In this document: positions 5,717-9,461 of the stretch, in pieces
How positions within the stretch are numbered: position 1 is the stretch's first letter
Layout of the letters: each line of letters starts with the position of its first letter
Assembly (NCBI GenBank): GCA_036382575.1
Contig: DASVHL010000013.1
Span: 1 to 9,461 of the forward strand
Length of the DNA stretch: 9,461 bases
Source of the DNA: UBA6022 sp036382575
GTDB lineage: Bacteria; Patescibacteriota; Saccharimonadia; Saccharimonadales; Saccharimonadaceae
Reading direction: 5' to 3'
The notes under the pieces: generated by a model
Databases searched by the model: none
Told to the model about the DNA's origin: nothing
The model's input: the letters and a program-made list of their open reading frames with translations, nothing else
Translations under genes and position numbers: made by a program

Positions 5717-6553
5717 TTCTCTGGCGGCGACAGTCGCGGGGATGTCATCAGTAGAGGAATGGTCAGGTAAATGTGAATGCTCGGGATGAGCTTTGTGGCC
5801 GCCATGAATATCAACAGCCAGTGCGGTAAAGATAAGCGTCAGGACGTAGAACACATAGGCCTGAATAAAGCCAATGAACAGTTCGAACGCCATAAAGAAC
5901 GGCAGGGTAACGGTCGCCATAAAGCTCGTCAGTGCCGCAATGATAAGTAGCAGGATCTCACCAGCAAAGGCATTACCGAACAGACGCAGTGAAAGGGCAG
6001 AGCCACGTGAAACTTCACCGATTAGTTCTAGAAAACCTTCAAAGGCACCGATCGGATCTTTGATTGGGTTACGCAAATAGCGCTTAGCATTACCAAAGAA
6101 ACCATGACGCATAATTGCATAGATTTGCACCATCACCATCACAAGGATCGCGATCGCAAACGTAAAGTTCATATCAGCAGCTAGGCTACGGAAGACCGGC
6201 ACACCGTGCCACGTAATCGAACCGACGCCAGGAATAATACTGATCCAGTATGAAATCAGGACAAAGAAAAAGATTGTCAGTGCGAGTGGAGCGATCTTAC
6301 GCGCCAATACCTTATCAGGAATCACGCTATCGATCGCGCCGAGCATTCCTTCGAATGCCCATTGCACCAGCCCTACAAAGCGATTGTACTTACCGCGTTT
6401 GATCATACTAGCGACATAAATAAAAATACCAAGGAATATAAAAAGGCCCATCACACCCATGAACACAGCATTCGTTACATGAAAACCACCAATACTAAAA
6501 AGTGTCTCGGCAGCAAGACTAATATGAATGTCGATGGCGGCAAATTGTGTCAT
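5714..6553 (-). CDS. atpB: F1Fo ATP synthase a subunit (ion channel)
   Basis: The 279-residue stator membrane protein provides the half-channels next to the c-ring. Hydrophobic helices lie at about 28-50, 88-108, 130-148, 195-215 and 218-246. The essential arginine is R190 in SLRLFGNAFAGE, with E199 nine residues on. Q231 in FIQAYVFYVLT matches the conserved Gln of the last helix. An N-terminal segment (residues 1-27) precedes the first helix. After the last helix the protein has a soluble tail of about 30 residues with six histidines between 250 and 265. The ATG at 6553 comes 3 nt after the stop of the AtpZ-like gene with little ribosome binding site, suggesting coupled translation. The TGA stop shows that TGA is not recoded here. 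Confidence 0.97.
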   Translation of the reverse strand: MTQFAAIDIHISLAAETLFSIGGFHVTNAVFMGVMGLFIFLGIFIYVASMIKRGKYNRFVGLVQWAFEGMLGAIDSVIPDKVLARKIAPLALTIFFFVLISYWISIIPGVGSITWHGVPVFRSLAADMNFTFAIAILVMVMVQIYAIMRHGFFGNAKRYLRNPIKDPIGAFEGFLELIGEVSRGSALSLRLFGNAFAGEILLLIIAALTSFMATVTLPFFMAFELFIGFIQAYVFYVLTLIFTALAVDIHGGHKAHPEHSHLPDHSSTDDIPATVAARE

Positions 6554-6556
6554 AGA

Positions 6557-6808
6557 CTATTTTCGAACTTTCCTAATCTGGTTCCTAACTAATACATACG
6601 CAAGGTAAGCGCCGAGAATGATACCAACAACCATAATCCATGGTGTCGTCTGAAGCCATTTATCTGCCATAAGTCCCAGGATGGTTAGCCCGATAGTTGG
6701 GATAAACATTCGCCAGGTTGTATCGGCGATGGTTGTTAGCAAGATAACGACCGTCGAAGTGCTCGGCGGAGTGGGCTTCTTCTCGTTATCAGTTTGAGAT
6801 GCGCTCAT
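6557..6808 (-). CDS. AtpZ/AtpI-family small membrane protein, first gene of the atp operon
   Basis: The protein has 83 residues. A polar Thr/Pro/Ser-rich N-terminus is followed by two hydrophobic helices (about 34-48 and 56-74). Between them lies the motif GLMADKWLQTTPW, followed by IILGAYLAY. A G-x-x-x-D-x-W-x-x-T-x-P-W core with a following glycine-containing helix is typical of the AtpZ family (putative F0F1-ATPase accessory subunit). In some bacteria AtpZ and AtpI have been linked to Mg2+/Ca2+ transport or to c-ring assembly. The position directly before atpB is classical for this group. The ATG at 6808 has no ribosome binding site but lies 9 nt behind a TATAAT box, so the mRNA is probably leaderless or almost so. 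It could equally be named AtpI-like. Confidence 0.85.
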   Translation of the reverse strand: MSASQTDNEKKPTPPSTSTVVILLTTIADTTWRMFIPTIGLTILGLMADKWLQTTPWIMVVGIILGAYLAYVLVRNQIRKVRK

Positions 6809-6822
6809 TACTGGTATATTAT
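6794..6822 (+). promoter_or_regulatory. Divergent promoter of the small zinc-protein gene
   Basis: TTGAGA (6794-6799) is followed after 17 nt by TATTAT (6817-6822); each differs from consensus at one base. The -35 lies inside the start of the AtpZ-like gene. The -10 overlaps the -10 of the atp operon promoter on the other strand by five bases. The leader would be about 20 nt. Confidence 0.5.
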
Positions 6823-6845
6823 AACAGTAGAAAGAGTTTTTTCAA
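6818..6845 (-). promoter_or_regulatory. Main promoter of the atp operon
   Basis: On the minus strand TTGAAA (6845-6840) is followed after 16 nt by TATAAT (6823-6818), which is preceded by TGT, giving an extended -10. This is the best promoter in the window. The start codon of the first gene is only 9 nt behind the -10 box, so the expected transcript begins about 3 nt before the ATG. Confidence 0.75.
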
Positions 6846-6848
6846 AGT

Positions 6849-7049
6849 ATGCCTCGCCGGAACCAAACACCACCACACACTCCGTTCAAATTTGCGAGCA
6901 ATTGCCAGCAAAAAAGACGCTTTGCGACTGAAAAACTCGCCCAATCAACAGCTAATCATCAAATGTTGATTAATCCAAATCTGGAGCTGACCGTCTATCG
7001 CTGTGAATTATGTGGCGGCTGGCATCTTACACGCCAATCACGTAAATGA
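6849..7049 (+). CDS. Small putative zinc-binding protein (CxxCGGWHLT type)
   Basis: This 66-residue basic protein ends YRCELCGGWHLTRQSRK. Its C-terminal C52-x2-C55-x3-H59 together with an earlier C19 could hold one zinc ion. Small proteins with an N-terminal Cys, a basic Ala-containing helix and a C-terminal YRC-x2-CGGWHLT motif recur in bacteria and phages; this resemblance is from memory and their function is unknown to me. The ATG at 6849 is preceded by only a weak purine stretch (AGAAAGAG). A well-spaced promoter upstream supports the gene as real. It diverges from the atp operon, and no terminator is seen before the glutaredoxin promoter. A nucleic-acid-binding role is possible from charge and zinc motif, but it is not shown. 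Confidence 0.7.
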   Translation: MPRRNQTPPHTPFKFASNCQQKRRFATEKLAQSTANHQMLINPNLELTVYRCELCGGWHLTRQSRK

Positions 7050-7084
7050 TATACTAGGCCAATCAACCGCTATACATAAATTAA

Positions 7085-7097
7085 TATACAAAGTATA
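7085..7097. promoter_or_regulatory. Palindrome in the -35 region of the glutaredoxin promoter, possible operator
   Basis: TATACAAAGTATA is a perfect 5-3-5 inverted repeat located 12 nt upstream of the TATAAT box at 7110. A second pair, CTATAC at 7070-7075 and GTATAG at 7093-7098, makes a wider inverted repeat. Its placement would suit a repressor or activator site, but AT-rich palindromes also arise by chance. Confidence 0.3.
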
Positions 7098-7109
7098 GTA
7101 AATGTAGTG

Positions 7110-7115
7110 TATAAT
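7110..7115 (+). promoter_or_regulatory. -10 box of the glutaredoxin-like gene
   Basis: A perfect TATAAT is followed 27 nt later by the ATG at 7143, with AGGGAG (7131-7136) in the leader. The -35 at 17 nt (TACAAA) is poor, which may mean that an activator is needed. The predicted start of transcription (about 7122) lies behind the in-frame GTG at 7107 and so rules out that start codon. Confidence 0.55.
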
Positions 7116-7142
7116 AGGACTATCAGCAATAGGGAGAATGAT

Positions 7143-7415
7143 ATGACAGATAACGCGCAAATCACCATCTACAGCACGACTTGGTGTGCATTTTGTAAAA
7201 CAGAAAAGCAGTACCTCGACAAACTAGGTATCGCTTACGTTGAAAAAGATATCGAAGCCGACAAAGCAGCGTACGAAGAACTAATGGCGAAAAATGGTGG
7301 TAATTTCCAGGGTGTTCCAGTAACCGACATCGCCGGTGAACTTGTCCTTGGGTTTGACCGTGCCAAGATCGATACCGCGATCAAGACACATAACATACAA
7401 GCCGTTGCCGCTTAA
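7143..7415 (+). CDS. Glutaredoxin-like thiol-disulfide oxidoreductase
   Basis: This 90-residue thioredoxin-fold protein should reduce disulfides in the cytoplasm; its reductant partner is not visible here. The order is beta strand QITIYS, the redox motif W14-C15-A-F-C18-K, helix, then the cis-proline loop GVPV (P59) and the closing LVLGFDRAKI strand and helix, all typical of the glutaredoxin/NrdH/mycoredoxin group. There is no signal peptide. The ATG at 7143 is chosen because AGGGAG lies 6 nt upstream; an in-frame GTG at 7107 overlaps the -10 box and is unlikely. The gene stands alone with its own promoter and terminator. Whether it serves ribonucleotide reductase or general thiol repair cannot be told from the sequence. 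Confidence 0.92.
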   Translation: MTDNAQITIYSTTWCAFCKTEKQYLDKLGIAYVEKDIEADKAAYEELMAKNGGNFQGVPVTDIAGELVLGFDRAKIDTAIKTHNIQAVAA

Positions 7416-7433
7416 TTAACGCAACAATCTTTC

Positions 7434-7465
7434 AAATAGCCACTCGTAACAGAGTGGCTATTTTT
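7434..7465 (+). terminator. Rho-independent terminator of the glutaredoxin-like gene
   Basis: TAGCCACTC (7437-7445) pairs perfectly with GAGTGGCTA (7452-7460) around a 6-nt loop and is followed by TTTTT. Flanking AAA and TTT can lengthen the stem to 12 bp. It lies about 20 nt after the stop codon. Confidence 0.88.
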
Positions 7466-7472
7466 ATATCTA

Positions 7473-7501
7473 TTGCACTAGGGATAGAGAAGAGATATAG
7501 T
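7473..7501 (+). promoter_or_regulatory. Candidate promoter of the AAA ATPase gene
   Basis: TTGCAC (7473-7478) is followed after 17 nt by TATAGT (7496-7501), one base from the -10 consensus. It comes directly after the preceding terminator. The ATG lies 13 nt behind the -10 box, so the leader would be about 7 nt with no ribosome binding site. Confidence 0.45.
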
Positions 7502-7514
7502 TTTAACATCAAAT

Positions 7515-9050
7515 ATGGATAATATCGAGCAACAGCCCCGCCGTCGCAACGACCATATCAAAGGCAGTCATGCCGACATTTGCCTTGTGAAGCCAACAGA
7601 ATGGGAAGAATTTCTCATGGAGGCTGGTCGTCACAAGAATATCATGATCAGTGGTAAGAATAAGCTACCGGCACCGATAGACCACGCCAACCTTCATTAC
7701 TGGGCGCCGTCTCATGAATCAGAAAGTGGCAATGCATTCGAGTTAAATGCTCAAATCGATTTTATGTCAGCCATGCTGCCACGAGATGAAGGGCAACTAT
7801 GGCAGTTCATAGTCCTACACAAACTCGAAGATACTCTTCAAGCAAACGGGCTTACTACCTATAGTCTGCCTCATCAGGTCGACCATTTATACGCGCGGAT
7901 CTCGCCAGATCATCTGGCTCACGTTACAACGTCAACCGAACCAGATCGCTGCTTCGTAAACGTTAAGCTCGAGCCTATAGACATTCTGTCCGATACTTTA
8001 GACGTTAACGATGACAGCGCCCTAGCACTACCAGACACTCCGTATCATATTCTCAAAAGCTGCCTGACCGTATGGTCACATACCATAGATACAGTTGCCG
8101 ATACCTACGGAACACCCCGCAACGACACGGCACGCACAAAACGTCGCATTTCACTCAGTGTCGAGGAAGCTCCTGCCGTGACTAAGTCAACGATTAACTG
8201 GCCACATCCTTATCCTTTCAGAGAACACCTGTATGATCGAGGTGTAAAATTTGATGATATTGCCGGCTATGACGATATCAAAGACCAGTTGTATGGGTTA
8301 GTAATTCAACAAAAATACCCCGAAATCGCACAGAGTATGGATCTAGGGAAAACCCAAGGCATTCTCCTTCATGGCGTACCAGGAACAGCCAAAACTATGC
8401 TACTAAAAGCTTTTGCCAATGAAATTAATGCCGAACTTATAACGATATCCGCATCCGAGATTATTGAAAAATGGGTCGGCTCCTCAGCACGAAACTTAGA
8501 TACCTACTTTGAAGAGCTCGTTAAAAGAACGGATAAAGTAGTTGTGCTGATGGATGAGTTTGATTCCTTAGCTGTTGCGGCCGACGAAGCATCGTCAGGC
8601 GAACGTGTCGATACGACAAACCGCCTCAAGGAGTGGGTAAGTCGCATAACAGAAAGTCATCACAATATCATCCTAACAGCAGCTACCAATAATCTCGATC
8701 GTATTGATCCTGCAGTAATACGAGCCGAGCGATTCCTGCAGATCGAAGTACCGGTCCCAGATGAAAAAACAAGACAAGAAATTTGGTCATTAATGATTGG
8801 AAAGCTCGGCATCCGCGCTGCATTAATACTAGCCGATGATCCAGACGCAGTCGTGCTTAATATCGATAAAGACATCAATGCGGTGAAGCTCGCGAAAGAG
8901 ACCGAAGGTATGGTTGGAGCGCATTTTAGCGCCATACTAAACACCATCAAAAGACAACGATTACTTGAATATGATGTTACCGGCGAACTACACCCACTGA
9001 GTCAGGCGGATATTCTTGATGAGATCGAGATCGTAAAAGATCAGGACTAG
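7515..9050 (+). CDS. AAA ATPase, single classic AAA domain with unknown N-terminal region
   Basis: The protein has 511 residues. Residues 1-230 form a soluble region that I do not recognise. The AAA domain begins near VKFDDIAGYDDIKDQL (245-259). It has Walker A GVPGTAKT (287-294, K293), a pore-loop-like EKWVG (318-322, W320), Walker B VVVLMDEFD (D347, E348), sensor-1 Asn in AATNN (392), and two arginine-finger candidates R403 and R406 in IRAERF. The GMVGAHFSAIL helix near 465-475 is the usual C-terminal small domain. This suggests an active ring ATPase that threads or remodels proteins, in the Vps4/Msp1/Cdc48/FtsH clade. No membrane helix or HExxH protease motif is present, so it is not FtsH. 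Substrate and partner are unknown. No Shine-Dalgarno site precedes the ATG. Its stop overlaps that of the convergent ABC-F gene. Confidence 0.92.
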   Translation: MDNIEQQPRRRNDHIKGSHADICLVKPTEWEEFLMEAGRHKNIMISGKNKLPAPIDHANLHYWAPSHESESGNAFELNAQIDFMSAMLPRDEGQLWQFIVLHKLEDTLQANGLTTYSLPHQVDHLYARISPDHLAHVTTSTEPDRCFVNVKLEPIDILSDTLDVNDDSALALPDTPYHILKSCLTVWSHTIDTVADTYGTPRNDTARTKRRISLSVEEAPAVTKSTINWPHPYPFREHLYDRGVKFDDIAGYDDIKDQLYGLVIQQKYPEIAQSMDLGKTQGILLHGVPGTAKTMLLKAFANEINAELITISASEIIEKWVGSSARNLDTYFEELVKRTDKVVVLMDEFDSLAVAADEASSGERVDTTNRLKEWVSRITESHHNIILTAATNNLDRIDPAVIRAERFLQIEVPVPDEKTRQEIWSLMIGKLGIRAALILADDPDAVVLNIDKDINAVKLAKETEGMVGAHFSAILNTIKRQRLLEYDVTGELHPLSQADILDEIEIVKDQD

Positions 9051-9461
9051 GCACCGATCATCAAGACATCACCATTCAGCGCGTCGCGGAAGAAGCCGTC
9101 GTGACTGACATACAGGACCGCACCGGAATACTTGGCTATTGCCGACTCTAGCTCTTCAATACTTGGTAGATCCAAGTGGTTTGTCGGTTCGTCAAGAATA
9201 AGTAGCTGTGGGTCATTCGCCAGCATTGAAATCAATTGGAAGCGAGCCTTTTGACCACCAGATAGGCGTGAAATTGGCGTTTTACCGTCACCTTCAGTAA
9301 ACAGATAATCACTGAGTAATCCACGAATTTTTGTCGTCGTAATCGACAAATTCCGGTCCAGGTACATTTTTTCGATAGCGGCTTCGAGCGGCAGATCAAA
9401 ATATGTAGGGGATACTTCTTGCTCGTAGACACCGATACGCATGTGTTTATCCAGACTAATG
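9047..9461 (-). CDS. ABC-F family ATPase, C-terminal part (cut by window edge)
   Basis: The last 138 codons of a gene running in from the right are present and remain open to the edge. They belong to the second nucleotide-binding domain of an ABC-F protein: signature LSGGQKAR, Walker B LLILDEPTNHLDL, and the switch histidine in VLYVSHDGFF. ABC-F proteins are soluble tandem ATPases that act on the ribosome, in translation factors such as EttA or in antibiotic target protection; which type this is cannot be told from the C-terminus. The usual SHDR is SHDG here. The protein ends about 16 residues after that motif, so it lacks the C-terminal extension of some members. The stop TAG shares four bases with the stop of the AAA gene. 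Confidence 0.93.
   Translation of the reverse strand, partial: ISLDKHMRIGVYEQEVSPTYFDLPLEAAIEKMYLDRNLSITTTKIRGLLSDYLFTEGDGKTPISRLSGGQKARFQLISMLANDPQLLILDEPTNHLDLPSIEELESAIAKYSGAVLYVSHDGFFRDALNGDVLMIGA

Noticed and set aside
7107..7142. Upstream GTG start for the glutaredoxin-like gene
   Set aside because: The GTG precedes and abuts the TATAAT box and would lie upstream of the transcription start. The ATG at 7143 has AGGGAG at 6 nt and matches the family N-terminus.
8660..8950. Minus-strand open frame inside the AAA gene
   Set aside because: It is antisense to the conserved AAA motor motifs and shows no domain or start signals.
1..9461. tRNA, rRNA, CRISPR array, insertion sequence or integrase
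   Set aside because: I saw no cloverleaf-like segment, regular spaced repeats, terminal inverted repeats or transposase motifs on either strand.

Overview
The window holds an almost complete F1Fo ATP synthase gene cluster on the minus strand (right to left from about 6808 to the left edge), followed on the right by unrelated genes. The proteins are typical bacterial F-type subunits, the genetic code is standard (TGA ends atpB and the small zinc-protein gene), base composition is moderate, and the genes are very tightly packed. The shortened delta subunit, the genes without ribosome binding sites placed just behind TATAAT boxes, and the overall divergence suggest a reduced-genome bacterium of the Patescibacteria/CPR type, most likely Saccharibacteria (TM7). 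This is an inference from style and has not been confirmed by any search.

Layout of the ATP synthase cluster, in transcription order: an AtpZ/AtpI-like small membrane protein (6808-6557), atpB (a), atpE (c), atpF (b), atpH (delta), atpA (alpha), atpG (gamma), atpD (beta), then a strong intrinsic terminator (679-644). The usual last gene, atpC (epsilon), does not follow directly. A 115-residue three-helix membrane protein of unknown function lies in between, with its own extended -10 promoter. After it come a perfect 14-bp hairpin and a second terminator with a 7-T run. atpC then starts 4 nt behind its own TATAAT box and runs off the left edge. The cluster is thus divided into at least three predicted transcription units, with an extra internal promoter in front of atpE whose TG motif lies inside the atpB stop codon.

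To the right, a small CxxC...H putative zinc-binding protein gene (6849-7049) diverges from the atp operon. The two predicted -10 boxes overlap almost completely. Next come a CxxC glutaredoxin-like gene (7143-7415) with its own promoter, a palindrome in its -35 region and a clear terminator, and then a 511-residue single-domain AAA ATPase with an unrecognised N-terminal region. Its stop codon shares the four bases CTAG with the stop of a convergent ABC-F ATPase gene that runs off the right edge.

Functionally the left two thirds makes the membrane-bound rotary ATP synthase: a and c form the ion path, b and delta the stator, alpha and beta the catalytic head, gamma and epsilon the rotor stalk. 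No tRNA, rRNA, CRISPR array, insertion sequence or integrase is visible. No stretch longer than 300 bases lacks a gene.
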